Assembly: GCF_012396315.1 (NCBI RefSeq)
Contig: NZ_JAAXPF010000003.1
Location: 62,001 to 126,000, forward strand
Source: Corynebacterium mucifaciens
Lineage (GTDB): Bacteria; Actinomycetota; Actinomycetes; Mycobacteriales; Mycobacteriaceae
Direction of reading: 5' to 3'
Length of the DNA: 64,000 bases
Shown: piece after piece, positions 24,493 to 33,556 of the stretch
How the letters are laid out: each line of letters opens with the position of its first letter
Position numbering within the stretch: the stretch's first letter is position 1
Position numbers and translations under genes: made by a program
The notes under the pieces: model-generated
The model's input: the letters and a program-made list of their open reading frames with translations, nothing else
Database searches by the model: none
Told to the model about the DNA's origin: nothing

Positions 24493-24777
24493 TTAGCGTG
24501 CCTTCTCAATGATGTCGACGAGACGGAAGTGCTTGTCCTTGGACAGCGGACGGGTCTCCTCGATCAGGACGAGGTCGCCGATGCCGGCGGTGTTGTCCTC
24601 GTCGTGTGCCTTCACGCGGGTGGTGGTACGCACGATCTTGCCGTAGAGGGCGTGGGACTTGCGGTCCTCAACCTCGACGACGATCGTCTTGTCCATCTTG
24701 TCGGACACGACGTAGCCACGACGACGCTTCTGCACTGCCTTGACCTTGGTGTTCTCAGTCACGTTTGCCTCACTCAT
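24493..24777 (-). CDS. rpsQ: 30S ribosomal protein S17
   Basis: S17, 94 aa, a primary 16S rRNA binder. The [20 protein letters not shown] core and the [21 protein letters not shown] end are typical. It is the last gene of the S10 operon, 2 nt after the rpmC stop. In E. coli rplN follows directly; here a terminator and about 14 kb of accessory genes intervene. Confidence 0.96.
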   Translation of the reverse strand: MSEANVTENTKVKAVQKRRRGYVVSDKMDKTIVVEVEDRKSHALYGKIVRTTTRVKAHDEDNTAGIGDLVLIEETRPLSKDKHFRLVDIIEKAR

Positions 24778-24779
24778 GG

Positions 24780-25019
24780 TTATGCCTCAGCTCCCGTGGA
24801 CTCCGGGACGACGGACAGGCCAAGCTCGCGCTCGCGCAGCACCGTGTAGATGCGAGCGATGTCGCGCTTCACGGTGGAGATGCGGCGGTTGTTGGTGAGC
24901 TGGCCGGTCGCGAGCTGGAAGCGCAGGTTAAACAGCTCTTCCTTCGCGTCGGACAGGCGGGTGCGCAGCTCGTCGTCGCCGAGCTCGCGGAACTCAGATG
25001 CAGGGGTACCGGTTGCCAT
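24780..25019 (-). CDS. rpmC: 50S ribosomal protein L29
   Basis: L29, 79 aa, near the polypeptide exit tunnel. The helical hairpin [20 protein letters not shown] and [20 protein letters not shown] is typical; the last 15 residues are a short extension. Its ATG (25017-25019) overlaps the rplP stop as TAATG, so translation is coupled. Confidence 0.95.
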   Translation of the reverse strand: MATGTPASEFRELGDDELRTRLSDAKEELFNLRFQLATGQLTNNRRISTVKRDIARIYTVLRERELGLSVVPESTGAEA

Positions 25020-25435
25020 TAGAACTGGTCCTCCTTCTTGATCACGCGGACCTTGCACGGCAGCTTCGCGCCAGCGCGGCGCAGTGCCTCGAGTGCAACG
25101 TCTTCGCTCGGGTAGGACATTTCGAACAGGATGCGGCCGGGCTTGACGTTGGCCACCCACTTCTCCACCGGGCCCTTACCGGAACCCATACGCACGCCGA
25201 GCGGCTTCTGGGTCAACGGACGGTCCGGGAAGATGTTGATCCACACCTTGCCGCCGCGCTTGACGTGGCGGTTGATGGCGATACGGGCGGACTCGATCTG
25301 GCGGTTGGTGATGTAGGCCGGCTCGAGCGCCTGCAGGCCGTAGTCGCCGAAGGTGACGGTGTTGCCACCCTTGGACACGCCCGTGCGGTGCGGACGGTGC
25401 TGGCGGCGGTACTTCACGCGCTTAGGGATGAGCAT
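25019..25435 (-). CDS. rplP: 50S ribosomal protein L16
   Basis: L16, 138 aa, next to the A-site tRNA and peptidyl transferase centre. [15 protein letters not shown] and RVGMGSGKG-type sequence (here [19 protein letters not shown]) are diagnostic. It is 3 nt from rpsC and overlaps rpmC by 1 nt. Confidence 0.96.
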   Translation of the reverse strand: MLIPKRVKYRRQHRPHRTGVSKGGNTVTFGDYGLQALEPAYITNRQIESARIAINRHVKRGGKVWINIFPDRPLTQKPLGVRMGSGKGPVEKWVANVKPGRILFEMSYPSEDVALEALRRAGAKLPCKVRVIKKEDQF

Positions 25436-25438
25436 GTG

Positions 25439-26188
25439 TTAGCCCTCCTTCTTCTGCTCTGCACGCTGACGGCGCTGGCCGCCGCGGCGCGGACGACGGT
25501 CACGGTCGCCACGGCCACCGCGCTCGTTCTTCGGAGCGTTCAGCTCGGACTCGCGGACACCGCCCACGACGTCGCCCTTGTAGATCCACACCTTGACGCC
25601 GATGACGCCAAAGGTGGTGTGTGCTTCTGCCGTGCCGTAGTCGATCTCCGCGCGCAGGGTGTGCAGCGGGACGCGACCCTCGTGGTAGCGCTCGACACGG
25701 GACATTTCCGCGCCGCCGAGGCGGCCGGACGTCATAACCTTGATGCCCTTGACCTGGGGGTTGCGCATCGCGGACTGGATGGCCTTACGCATGGCGCGAC
25801 GGAATGCGACACGGTTGACCAGCTGCTCGGCGATGGACTGCGCAACCAGGGTTGCGTCGGCATCGATGTTCTTGACCTCGATGATATTCAGCGCGACCAT
25901 CTTGCCGGTGAGCTTCTCCAGCTCACGGCGGATGCGGTCGGCCTCGGCGCCGCGGCGGCCGATGACGATGCCCGGGCGCGCGGTGTGGATGTCCACACGG
26001 ACGCGGTCGCGGGTGCGCTCGATGACGATGTCGGAGACGCCGGCGCGCTCAAGGTTCTTCTCAAGCCACTCGCGGATCCGGATGTCCTCGGCGACGTAAT
26101 CGGCGTAGTTCTTGTCGGCGTACCAGTGGGACTTCCAGTCGGAAGTGATACCCAGGCGCAGGCCGTGCGGGTGAATCTTCTGGCCCAT
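25439..26188 (-). CDS. rpsC: 30S ribosomal protein S3
   Basis: S3, 249 aa, lines the mRNA entry tunnel. [20 protein letters not shown], the KH-domain [19 protein letters not shown] segment and the C-terminal [13 protein letters not shown] are typical, followed by an Arg/Gly-rich tail. ATG 26186-26188 overlaps the rplV stop as TAATG. Upstream in-frame residues belong to rplV. Confidence 0.96.
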   Translation of the reverse strand: MGQKIHPHGLRLGITSDWKSHWYADKNYADYVAEDIRIREWLEKNLERAGVSDIVIERTRDRVRVDIHTARPGIVIGRRGAEADRIRRELEKLTGKMVALNIIEVKNIDADATLVAQSIAEQLVNRVAFRRAMRKAIQSAMRNPQVKGIKVMTSGRLGGAEMSRVERYHEGRVPLHTLRAEIDYGTAEAHTTFGVIGVKVWIYKGDVVGGVRESELNAPKNERGGRGDRDRRPRRGGQRRQRAEQKKEG

Positions 26189-26547
26189 TACTTGGCCCCT
26201 TCCTTGGACTCGACAACAACGGTGATGTGGGAGGTGCGCTTCCGGATCTGGAATGCGCGGCCCTGGGCGCGCGGCTGGTAGCGGCGCATGGTCGGGCCCT
26301 CGTTGGCGTAGCACTCGGAGATGACGAGCGTGCGGGGGTCCAGGCCGAAGTTGTTCTCAGCGTTCGCTGCTGCGGAGGCGATGACCTTCGCAACGTCCTT
26401 GGCTGCGCCCTGCGGTGCGTACTTCAGGGTCGCGAGGGCCTCGGCAACGTCCTTGCCGCGGACGAGAGCCAGCACGCGGCGGGCCTTCATCGGCGAGACG
26501 CGGACAAACTTGGCCGTCGCGGATGCAGTGGTGATGGTGTCAGCCAT
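26188..26547 (-). CDS. rplV: 50S ribosomal protein L22
   Basis: L22, 119 aa; its beta hairpin lines the exit tunnel. The [19 protein letters not shown] segment and the [20 protein letters not shown] end are typical. It is 3 nt from rpsS and overlaps rpsC by 1 nt. A copy of the GCTTATCGACG 11-mer spans the rpsS/rplV junction. Confidence 0.96.
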   Translation of the reverse strand: MADTITTASATAKFVRVSPMKARRVLALVRGKDVAEALATLKYAPQGAAKDVAKVIASAAANAENNFGLDPRTLVISECYANEGPTMRRYQPRAQGRAFQIRKRTSHITVVVESKEGAK

Positions 26548-26550
26548 TGC

Positions 26551-26826
26551 TTATCGACGTCCCTTCTGTTCTTTGACGTGACCCTTGAAGGTCTTGGTCG
26601 GTGCAAACTCGCCGAGCTTGTGGCCGACCATGGACTCGTCGATGAACACCGGCACGTGCTTACGGCCGTCGTGGACGGCGAAGGTGTGGCCGATGAAATC
26701 GGGGAGAATGGTCGAACGGCGCGACCAGGTCTTGATGACCTGCTTGGTGCCAGCCTCGTTCTGAGCGTCCACCTTGTTGAGGAGGTGCTCGTCGACGAAC
26801 GGGCCTTTCTTCAGGCTGCGTGGCAT
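26551..26826 (-). CDS. rpsS: 30S ribosomal protein S19
   Basis: S19, 91 aa, in the head of the small subunit. [20 protein letters not shown] and the [20 protein letters not shown] segment are diagnostic. It is 16 nt downstream of rplB. Confidence 0.97.
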   Translation of the reverse strand: MPRSLKKGPFVDEHLLNKVDAQNEAGTKQVIKTWSRRSTILPDFIGHTFAVHDGRKHVPVFIDESMVGHKLGEFAPTKTFKGHVKEQKGRR

Positions 26827-26842
26827 GTCTGTTTACCTCCTC

Positions 26843-27676
26843 TTAGCGCTTCTTCGAGCGGCGGCGCCGCACGATCATGTTGTTGGAATAACGGTTCGGG
26901 TTGCGGGTGCGGCCTTCCTTCTGGCCCCACGGCGACACCGGGTGGCGGCCACCCGAGGTCTTGCCTTCACCACCACCGTGCGGGTGATCGACCGGGTTCA
27001 TAACCACACCACGCACGGTCGGGCGCCAGCCCTTCCAGCGCATGCGGCCGGCCTTGCCCCAGCGGATGTTGATCTGGTCGGCGTTGCCGACCTCGCCGAC
27101 GGTTGCGCGGCAACGGATGTCCACACGACGGATTTCGGAAGACGGCATACGCAGCACGGCGTAGTTTCCCTCCTTACCCAGCAGCTGGATGGACGTGCCG
27201 GCAGAGCGGGCCAGCTTTGCGCCAGCGCCCGGCTTGAGCTCCACAGCGTGGATGGTCGTACCGGTCGGGATGTTGCGCAGCGGCAGGTTGTTGCCCACCT
27301 TGATGTCGGCGTTCGCGCCAGCCTCGACGATGGTGCCCTGCTTCAGGCCCTTCGGCGCAATGATGTAGCGCTTTTCGCCGTCGAAGTAGTGCAGGAGCGC
27401 GATGTTCGCGGTGCGGTTCGGGTCGTACTCGATGTGAGCGACCTTAGCCAGCACGCCGTCCTTGTCGGAGCGGCGGAAGTCGATGACGCGGTAACGGCGC
27501 TTGTGGCCGCCGCCGCGGTGACGGGTAGTGATGTGGCCGTGAGAGTTACGGCCGCCCTTCTTCGGGAGCGGGCGCAGCAGCGTCTTCTCCGGGGTCGAAC
27601 GAGTGATCTCGTCGAACGCGGAAACGGAGCTGGCACGGCGACCCGGAGTTGTCGGCTTGTACTTACGAATAGCCAT
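26843..27676 (-). CDS. rplB: 50S ribosomal protein L2
   Basis: L2, 277 aa, needed for subunit joining and peptidyl transfer. [19 protein letters not shown] at the N-terminus and the conserved [20 protein letters not shown] loop near the C-terminus, with the functionally important histidine, are present. It is 42 nt downstream of rplW. Confidence 0.97.
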   Translation of the reverse strand: MAIRKYKPTTPGRRASSVSAFDEITRSTPEKTLLRPLPKKGGRNSHGHITTRHRGGGHKRRYRVIDFRRSDKDGVLAKVAHIEYDPNRTANIALLHYFDGEKRYIIAPKGLKQGTIVEAGANADIKVGNNLPLRNIPTGTTIHAVELKPGAGAKLARSAGTSIQLLGKEGNYAVLRMPSSEIRRVDIRCRATVGEVGNADQINIRWGKAGRMRWKGWRPTVRGVVMNPVDHPHGGGEGKTSGGRHPVSPWGQKEGRTRNPNRYSNNMIVRRRRSKKR

Positions 27677-27718
27677 AGTTGTTCCTTTTCTATCGTCCTC
27701 TTCGCTGTGCGATAGCCG

Positions 27719-28024
27719 CTAGGCCGTCGCACCTCCGAAGATGTCGATGGAGTCGCTGCCCTCGCGGAGAGTGACGTAGGCGCGCTTGGTGTTCTTGCGC
27801 TGGCCGTAGCCGGTGCGGGAGCGCTTGCGCTTGCCCTCGCGGTTAGCGGTGTTCACCGAAGCGACGTCGACGCCGAAGATCTCTTCCACGGCAATCTTGA
27901 TCTGGGTCTTGTTGGCCGACGGATCCACAAAGAACGTGTAGGTGTTCTGCTCCATCAGGCCGTAGCTCTTCTCGGAGAGCACGGGCGCGATGATGATGTC
28001 GCGCGGGTTCGCGATCTTAGCCAT
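27719..28024 (-). CDS. rplW: 50S ribosomal protein L23
   Basis: L23, 101 aa, docking site at the tunnel exit for trigger factor and [23 protein letters not shown] and the [20 protein letters not shown] segment are typical. Its start abuts the rplD stop with no spacer. Confidence 0.96.
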   Translation of the reverse strand: MAKIANPRDIIIAPVLSEKSYGLMEQNTYTFFVDPSANKTQIKIAVEEIFGVDVASVNTANREGKRKRSRTGYGQRKNTKRAYVTLREGSDSIDIFGGATA

Positions 28025-28705
28025 TTACTTCTCCTCCTCAGCCGTCGCTGCTGCGCCGGCAGCTGCAGCCACGACATTGCCGCGGTTGATGAAGGTGTGC
28101 AGCGCCTCAACCGAGAACACGACATCGTCTGCGTTCAGCACGTCGTATGCGTTCAGCTGGGTCGGCTCAATGACGTGGACGCCCGGCAGGTTCCTTGCGG
28201 AAAGGCGGGAGTTCTGGTCATCACGGCCGATCACCAGCAGAACCGACTTGCGGTCCGTGAGGCGCTCGATGAATGCGCGCGCGGACTTGGTCGACGGGGT
28301 CTGGCCCGGAACGAGGTCCTCCACGACGTGGATGCGCTCGTTCTGTGCACGGTTGGTCAGGGCGCCGGCGAGGGCAGCCTTGATCATCTTCTTCGGGGTG
28401 CGCTGCGCGTAGGAGCGCGGCTGCGGGCCGTGCACAGTGCCACCGCCGGTGTAGTGCGGTGCACGGATGGAGCCCTGGCGGGCACGGCCGGTGCCCTTCT
28501 GGCGGAACGGCTTCTTGCCACCACCAGACACCATGCCGCGGGTCTTCGTTGCGTGGGTGCCCTGGCGTGCTGCAGCAAGCTGTGCGTTCACAACCTGGTG
28601 CATCAGCGCCACGGACGCCTCGCGGTCGAAGTACTCGGCCGGGAGCTCGACGGAGCCCTTGGTGGCCCCGTCAGCGGTGTGGACGTCAAGCGTCAGGTTC
28701 GTCAT
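28025..28705 (-). CDS. rplD: 50S ribosomal protein L4
   Basis: L4, 226 aa, lines the exit tunnel. In E. coli it represses its own S10 operon. The [20 protein letters not shown] and [16 protein letters not shown] loop is the tunnel extension. The C-terminus ends in an Ala/Glu tail of about 20 residues. It overlaps rplC by 4 nt (ATGA). Confidence 0.96.
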   Translation of the reverse strand: MTNLTLDVHTADGATKGSVELPAEYFDREASVALMHQVVNAQLAAARQGTHATKTRGMVSGGGKKPFRQKGTGRARQGSIRAPHYTGGGTVHGPQPRSYAQRTPKKMIKAALAGALTNRAQNERIHVVEDLVPGQTPSTKSARAFIERLTDRKSVLLVIGRDDQNSRLSARNLPGVHVIEPTQLNAYDVLNADDVVFSVEALHTFINRGNVVAAAAGAAATAEEEK

Positions 28706-29358
28706 GCGTGAGCACCGCCCTTCACTGCGGTCTTGACGGTAACAACGGAACCCTTAGCGCCCGGGATGGCGCCCTTGATCAGGATGAGGTTGTTGTCGCC
28801 GTCGATGCGTTGGATCTTCAGGTTCTGGGTGGTAACGCGGTTACCGCCCATGCGACCTGCCATGCGGGTGCCCTTGAACACGCGGCCCGGGGTCGCGCAG
28901 GCGCCGATGGAGCCGACGCGGCGGTGCGCCGCCTGGTTACCGTGTGCGGCACCCTGGCCGGCGAAACCGTGGCGCTTCATGGCGCCGGCGTAGCCGTGGC
29001 CCTTCGTGGTGCCGGCGACATCCACGTAGGTGTCGCCCTCGAAGATGGTTGCGTTGAACTCCTGGCCCAGCTCGTAGCCAGAGGTGTCCTCCATGCGGAT
29101 CTCTGCCACGTAACGGCGCGGGTTCACGCCGGCCTTCTTGAAGTGGCCGGCCTGCGGCTTGTTCGCCTTACGGGGATCGGTGTCGCCGTAAGCGATCTGG
29201 ATGGCGGAGTAGCCATCGGTCTCAGGGGTGCGGATCTGGGTGACAACGCACGGCCCAGCCTCGACGACGGTAACCGGAATCACGCGGTTGTCCTCGTCGA
29301 AGATCTGGGTCATGCCGAGCTTCTTGCCCAGAATGCCCTTGATCGGGTTGTCAGACAT
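28702..29358 (-). CDS. rplC: 50S ribosomal protein L3
   Basis: L3, 218 aa, reaches the peptidyl transferase centre. [20 protein letters not shown] and the central loop [20 protein letters not shown] are diagnostic. It is 35 nt downstream of rpsJ and overlaps rplD by 4 nt. Confidence 0.97.
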   Translation of the reverse strand: MSDNPIKGILGKKLGMTQIFDEDNRVIPVTVVEAGPCVVTQIRTPETDGYSAIQIAYGDTDPRKANKPQAGHFKKAGVNPRRYVAEIRMEDTSGYELGQEFNATIFEGDTYVDVAGTTKGHGYAGAMKRHGFAGQGAAHGNQAAHRRVGSIGACATPGRVFKGTRMAGRMGGNRVTTQNLKIQRIDGDNNLILIKGAIPGAKGSVVTVKTAVKGGAHA

Positions 29359-29393
29359 GTGTTAGTTCTCCACTACTTACGTTGGGGATTGCT

Positions 29394-29699
29394 CTACTGG
29401 ATGTTCACGTCGACGCTGGCCGGCAGGTCGATGCGCATGAGCGCGTCCACCGTCTTAGGCGTCGGGTCGAGAATGTCGATGAGGCGCTTGTGCGTGCGCA
29501 TCTCGAAGTGCTCGCGAGAATCCTTGTACTTGTGGGGAGAACGAATAACGGCGTACACGTTCTTTTCGGTGGGCAACGGCACCGGGCCGACGACGCGGGC
29601 ACCCGTGCGGGTGACCGTCTCGACGATCTTCTTCGCGGATGCGTCGATCGCCTCGTGGTCGTAGGCCTTGAGCCTGATGCGGATCTTCTGTCCCGCCAC
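29394..29699 (-). CDS. rpsJ: 30S ribosomal protein S10 (GTG start)
   Basis: S10 (NusE), 101 aa, a ribosomal protein that also joins NusG/NusB in antitermination. [20 protein letters not shown] and [20 protein letters not shown] are typical. The start is GTG at 29697-29699, with a strong GAGGAAGAGG ribosome-binding site. It heads the eleven-gene S10 operon, behind a leader of almost 390 nt. Confidence 0.97.
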   Translation of the reverse strand: MAGQKIRIRLKAYDHEAIDASAKKIVETVTRTGARVVGPVPLPTEKNVYAVIRSPHKYKDSREHFEMRTHKRLIDILDPTPKTVDALMRIDLPASVDVNIQ

Positions 29700-29718
29700 G
29701 CTTACCTCTTCCTCGCAT

Positions 29719-29782
29719 CCCCACGTTCAACTCTCGCTTCGCTCGAAGTTGAACGAAGTGAAACGAGAGCGAAGCGGTGGGG
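29719..29782 (-). ncRNA. Structured S10-operon leader element
   Basis: On the transcript, a 16-nt 5' arm (positions 29782-29767) pairs with GAGCGAAGCG (29744-29735) and, after a 10-nt bulge, with GTGGGG (29724-29719). The bulge contains GTTGAAC, and the hairpin loop contains its complement GTTCAAC, so a pseudoknot or a switch between two folds is possible. The element ends 19 nt before the rpsJ GTG, next to the ribosome-binding site, so it is well placed for translational control. I do not recognise it as a known leader family. Confidence 0.55.
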
Positions 29783-30091
29783 TTTGTAGCTTCTAGTTTC
29801 TCTATAACGTTGTCCGGGCTGGGCCCTTGGCTCAACGCCAGTGTCGTTTCTGACTGCCATGACACGTCCGGAAGATGACCGAGCAAATTGCATGCTGCTG
29901 TTCAGTGCTTCCGCCGGGGCGTGCTCGTCGATAAGCGATCGCCCGGGTGTCAGACTCGGAAGGGCGCGTGACCCTTGCGTACTGCCGCTGTGAATTTGCC
30001 ATGGCCCTTCTCCGGTTCTTCCAGTGGAAGGTGTCATGTTTGCCTGGCCACCGGCCGGATGCGCTCCGGCCCATGTCAAGGCAACCCGAGT

Positions 30092-30120
30092 ATTAAAGCA
30101 CATGGTAGCGCCGAGCACAA
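30092..30120 (-). promoter_or_regulatory. Predicted S10-operon promoter
   Basis: On the minus strand -35 TTGTGC (30120-30115), a 17-nt spacer and -10 TTTAAT (30097-30092). Transcription would start near 30085, giving a leader of about 385 nt before rpsJ. Between 29783 and 30091 I see no gene, only one 11-mer copy at 29926-29936. Confidence 0.55.
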
Positions 30121-30311
30121 GCCTGCTTCTCGACGAACCTTCGGCACCCACCGCCCCCGCACGCTTGACCGTTACAACTTGATATCACCTTCATTTCTCT
30201 CCCCGCTACACCGCAGGGATGTGTGTAACCTCAGCCGTGAGACCGTGCGTGTTCCGTTTCACAGACGGGCGCGGACGGGCCGGTATGCAACTCGCCTCTG
30301 AAAGGACCATC

Positions 30312-30827
30312 ATGGCCGACAACAACGCCGCCACCCCGAACACCCCGTCCGCTACTTCCACCGCCGTCGAGCCGGAGACGGTGCGGCCGCGCAACGAGAA
30401 CCTCGAGACCGACCACGGCTCCACCGTCATCGACGACAACGTTGTGGGCAAGATTGCCGGCATCGCCGCGCGAGAGGTCTCCGGCGTGAACAACCTGGGC
30501 GGTGGCGCGGCCCGCATGTGGGGTGCTGTGCGCGAGTCTCTGACGTCCTCCACCAACGTGCAGCAGGGTGTGAACGTGGCGGTGGAGGACGGCCACGCTT
30601 CCGTCGCCGTCGCCATCATTGCTGAGTACGGTGTGGCGATCCACGAGCTTGCGAACGCAATCCGCGAGAACGTCACCGTCGCCATCACCCGCATGACCGG
30701 CCTCATCGTGGACCGCGTGGACGTCACCGTGCACGACGTGCACCTGCCGGAGCAGGAAGGCGCCACCGAGCAGTACGACGAGACCAACGCCAGCTACCAG
30801 GCTGTCAACCAGCCGATCACCCAGTAA
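30312..30827 (+). CDS. Asp23/Gls24 family envelope stress protein
   Basis: The 171-aa product has an Asp23 (DUF322) core at about 35-150: GSTVIDDNVVGKIAGIAARE, then VAVEDGHASVAVAIIAEYGV and VTRMTGL-type helix (here AITRMTGLIVDRVDVTVHDV). In Staphylococcus aureus Asp23 is an abundant membrane-associated protein anchored by AmaP, linked to cell-envelope homeostasis. The N-terminal 35 residues are low-complexity. AAAGGA precedes the ATG. It is the first gene of a six-gene cluster ending in an AmaP-like gene. I see no clear promoter. Confidence 0.9.
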   Translation: MADNNAATPNTPSATSTAVEPETVRPRNENLETDHGSTVIDDNVVGKIAGIAAREVSGVNNLGGGAARMWGAVRESLTSSTNVQQGVNVAVEDGHASVAVAIIAEYGVAIHELANAIRENVTVAITRMTGLIVDRVDVTVHDVHLPEQEGATEQYDETNASYQAVNQPITQ

Positions 30828-30830
30828 GCC

Positions 30831-31133
30831 ATGGCGTACACCCCCGTGAGCCGCGAGGTAGCGGAGGGCGTCCGCGATGCCGCCATCAACGTTGACGGGG
30901 TCGCCGCCTTGCACGGTGGCCGTGTCGGCGAGATTGCGACATACCTGCCAAACACCCGAATCGAGGGCGTCAAAGCCATCTCACGCGAGGGCCGGAACGG
31001 ATTTGAGGTCCACTTCATCTTCGATGTCGCCTCGGCCCGGCGGGTGCAGGAGGTGGCCCAGGATGTGCGCTCCGCGGTGCTCGATGCGTCCGGGGCCGAA
31101 TTCGTGGACGTCGTCGCTGGCGACGCGCAGTAG
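30831..31133 (+). CDS. Small Asp23-cluster protein
   Basis: A 100-aa protein starting 3 nt after the Asp23 stop. VSREVAEGVRDAAINVDGVA and VHFIFDVASARRVQEVAQDV look like a minimal Asp23-like alpha/beta unit, without the flanking parts. There is no membrane segment. The role is inferred only from its place in the cluster. Confidence 0.75.
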   Translation: MAYTPVSREVAEGVRDAAINVDGVAALHGGRVGEIATYLPNTRIEGVKAISREGRNGFEVHFIFDVASARRVQEVAQDVRSAVLDASGAEFVDVVAGDAQ

Positions 31134-31190
31134 CGACCCTTGCGGTCCTGCTTCTCGCCCCAACCTCACAGACCGAAACGTGGTTTTAAT

Positions 31191-31391
31191 ATGAATCTTC
31201 TCTCCAACAAGGCACTGACGGGCATCATCATCGGCGCCGTCCTCGCCTTCTTTGTCACTTTCGGCGGATGGCCAGGCTTGCTCTGGCTTCTGCTGTTCAC
31301 CATCATCGGCGGGGTTGTCGGGGCCCAGCTCGATGGCCGCCTTGATCTCTCCGCCGCGTTGGGTAACGGCACCGGCAGAGGCCGAAGCTAA
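31191..31391 (+). CDS. DUF2273-type small membrane protein
   Basis: A 66-aa protein with two membrane helices (LTGIIIGAVLAFFVTFGGW and LLWLLLFTIIGGVVGAQLDG) and a short Gly/Arg tail. DUF2273 proteins accompany Asp23 and AmaP in many Gram-positives and probably help hold the Asp23 complex at the membrane. It is 57 nt after the previous gene, and its stop overlaps the next start (TAATG). Confidence 0.8.
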   Translation: MNLLSNKALTGIIIGAVLAFFVTFGGWPGLLWLLLFTIIGGVVGAQLDGRLDLSAALGNGTGRGRS

Positions 31392-32371
31392 TGGATACGT
31401 CCTTCTACCACGTCAGTGAGCGCACGATCGAGCGTGTCGCTGAGGTGGCTGCTGCGGCGGTGCCGGGTTGCCGGACCATCGACGCCAAGCTGGCCGGGCT
31501 CGCCGGACGCAGCTTCCCGCGTATTCACGCCCGCCTTGACCAGACGGCTGGAACCGTCACGGTCGACACCGAAATTGCTGCATCGTACCCCGCGCCTATT
31601 GCCGCAATCACAGACGCGGTTCGCACCACCATCATCGCGCACATTCGGACGCTGGTGGGCCTCGACGTCTCCCGTGTGAACGTCACAGTCGCCAACGTCG
31701 AGCCGCTCCCCGCGAATGAGCGTGTGACGTGGGACGAGGTTGCGAAGCACGAGGCGTTTGCCATCGCGACGCCCATCGAGGTTTCCCCGACCCAGGTAGA
31801 GCACCCGGTGACGCAACCGGCGCAGCCACTGGCCGAGATTGAGGTGCACTCGCTGGTGGACGACATTCGCGGGGTCGTCGTTCCCGCACCAGTGGAAATC
31901 ACGCACCCGCAGCGGCCGGATCCCGTCCGCCCCAGTGGCGTAAAGACCCCGGAGCCGGTGCACCCGTACCAGCCTGCAGTGCCGGCGCCCCAGCGGCTTG
32001 CAGCCGTTGTCGCCTACCCGACCGAAGCGCGTGTGCCGTTCCCGCCGGAGCCGATCCGCCCGTGGTCGCCCGGGGTGAACGATACGGTGCCGCGCCACCC
32101 CACGCTCCCGCCTCTCCAGCCACTGAAGCCGGTGACGGTGGAGCGCCTTGGGCGGCCGCGTGCTGTGTCGCTGCCTTGGCGCGCCCCGCTCAGAGAGATC
32201 ACCGTACGCCGCGAGCCGCTGAAGCCCATCGTGGTGGAGCCGGTGGCCCGTGCACCGATTGCTTCGGCCCCCGCGCCGCAGTCGGTGATAGTGCGCACGG
32301 CGCCGGCACCGAAGCCGCTTAAGCAGATCACAATCCAACCGGTGGTGAAGTACTATGACCGCACCCGCTAA
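31391..32371 (+). CDS. Asp23/Gls24 protein with long Pro/Val-rich C-terminal region
   Basis: The 326-aa protein begins with a complete Asp23-like domain (about 1-105: FYHVSERTIERVAEVAAAA and RTLVGLDVSRVNVTVANVEP). About 220 residues rich in Pro, Val, Arg and Ala follow. They carry irregular repeats of the form PLKPVTVE, PLREITVRREPLKPIVVEP and PLKQITIQPVVK. This tail lacks hydrophobic stretches and is probably extended, possibly an interaction or wall-spanning stalk if exposed. No signal peptide is visible, so a cytoplasmic place is more likely. It overlaps both neighbours. Confidence 0.75.
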   Translation: MDTSFYHVSERTIERVAEVAAAAVPGCRTIDAKLAGLAGRSFPRIHARLDQTAGTVTVDTEIAASYPAPIAAITDAVRTTIIAHIRTLVGLDVSRVNVTVANVEPLPANERVTWDEVAKHEAFAIATPIEVSPTQVEHPVTQPAQPLAEIEVHSLVDDIRGVVVPAPVEITHPQRPDPVRPSGVKTPEPVHPYQPAVPAPQRLAAVVAYPTEARVPFPPEPIRPWSPGVNDTVPRHPTLPPLQPLKPVTVERLGRPRAVSLPWRAPLREITVRREPLKPIVVEPVARAPIASAPAPQSVIVRTAPAPKPLKQITIQPVVKYYDRTR

Positions 32372-32999
32372 CACCGAGCCAGCGACTGCTGACCACGGCG
32401 CCAACGTCGGGCCGCACCCCGGCGCCGAGCCGCGGGGCAACCCGGCTGCCCGGTGGCTCGCAGTGCTGACCAGCTTGCTGCTCCTTGGGCTCTCCGGCGT
32501 CGCCGCGCGGGACCTCTGGTACCACTTCTACGGCGACGAGCGCATCGCCGACTCGTGGCTCGGGCAAACGTGGGACTTGCTCGGCTCGTTCACCGCCGAT
32601 GCCGCGGCGGTGACCGCGGGCATCGCGCTCACACTCCTCGGGCTCCTGCTGGTGTTCTTCGCCTTCAAGCCGCGGCCGCACGGGTTCATCCGCGTCAACT
32701 CGCCGGTATCCATGTGGACGCGGCCAGTCGACATCGCGCGCAAGGCCACCTACACCACACGCAACGACTTGGGAGGCGAGCAGGTCCGCACTAAGGCCAC
32801 TCGCAAGAAGGTGAGGGTCGAGGTCGTCGACGACGGCTCCGGTTCCGCTCTGCAGGAGCGTGTCACGCATTCGCTCAACACCGAGTTCCGGGCGCTGGAC
32901 GCGCCGCCCACCGTTTCGGTGAAGCTGCTGCCGAAGCCCGCAAACGATCAACCGTCGCAGCGCGCTACGGTGCCGACAACGCAGGAGGTGTCCCGATGA
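32355..32999 (+). CDS. DUF6286-type membrane protein of the Asp23 cluster
   Basis: The 214-aa protein has two membrane helices (WLAVLTSLLLLGLSGVAA and AAVTAGIALTLLGLLLVFFA). A conserved cytoplasmic-type domain follows (FIRVNSPVSMWTRPVDIARK, then KKVRVEVVDDGSGSALQERV). It begins 17 nt before the previous stop and overlaps the next gene by 4 nt, so the three last genes are tightly coupled. The function is unknown. It resembles AmaP in layout, suggesting a second membrane anchor. Confidence 0.75.
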   Translation: MTAPANTEPATADHGANVGPHPGAEPRGNPAARWLAVLTSLLLLGLSGVAARDLWYHFYGDERIADSWLGQTWDLLGSFTADAAAVTAGIALTLLGLLLVFFAFKPRPHGFIRVNSPVSMWTRPVDIARKATYTTRNDLGGEQVRTKATRKKVRVEVVDDGSGSALQERVTHSLNTEFRALDAPPTVSVKLLPKPANDQPSQRATVPTTQEVSR

Positions 33000-33556
33000 C
33001 CAAAACGCTGAGTTTCTTCGACCGCCTCATCGTGTTCCTGCTCGGACTATCGCTTATCGCGGCAGGTCTGATCCCAATTGCCGAGTACTGGGACATCCCA
33101 TACCTCAGCGACGCCGCCGAGTACATCGACCGGGCCCGCCTGACCGATCTATCGGACCAGAGCGCTTACGTCACCGCGCTGATTGTCGGCGCCATCGTCT
33201 CGGCGATCCTCGGCCTGTGGGTGCTCTTGGCAAATATCCGGTCCCGCGCGTTTTCGAACCGCGGAATCGTGCCGGCGGACCCCGAGCACGGTGAAACCGT
33301 CGTCAACGTCCAGCGTGTCGCGGAAGCCGCCTGCACGGCGCTGGAGCACTCCGGCGAAGTCCGCCGCGCCACATCCAAGGTAGCGATGGTGCGCAAGCGA
33401 CCAACGGCGACGTTCACCGTTGTTGCGAACCCGGACTACCCGCTCGAGGAGGCTGTGCGGGTCCTCGAGGCCGCCGACGAAGACTTCCGCTTGGCCAACC
33501 ACACCATGGATATCGACACAGTCTGGAAGCTCCAGCTCGACCGCGTAACCGCCTAG
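32996..33556 (+). CDS. amaP: AmaP-like alkaline shock membrane anchor protein
   Basis: The 186-aa protein has two membrane helices (LIVFLLGLSLIAAGLIPIAE and VTALIVGAIVSAILGLWVLL) separated by a short loop. A C-terminal domain ends HTMDIDTVWKLQLD. AmaP in S. aureus tethers Asp23 to the membrane. Last gene of the cluster; its stop overlaps the convergent hypothetical gene by 4 nt. Confidence 0.75.
   Translation: MTKTLSFFDRLIVFLLGLSLIAAGLIPIAEYWDIPYLSDAAEYIDRARLTDLSDQSAYVTALIVGAIVSAILGLWVLLANIRSRAFSNRGIVPADPEHGETVVNVQRVAEAACTALEHSGEVRRATSKVAMVRKRPTATFTVVANPDYPLEEAVRVLEAADEDFRLANHTMDIDTVWKLQLDRVTA

Noticed and set aside
29832..30151. Short open frames in the S10-operon leader
   Set aside because: No family similarity, poor starts and no ribosome-binding sites. 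The region is better explained as promoter and leader RNA.
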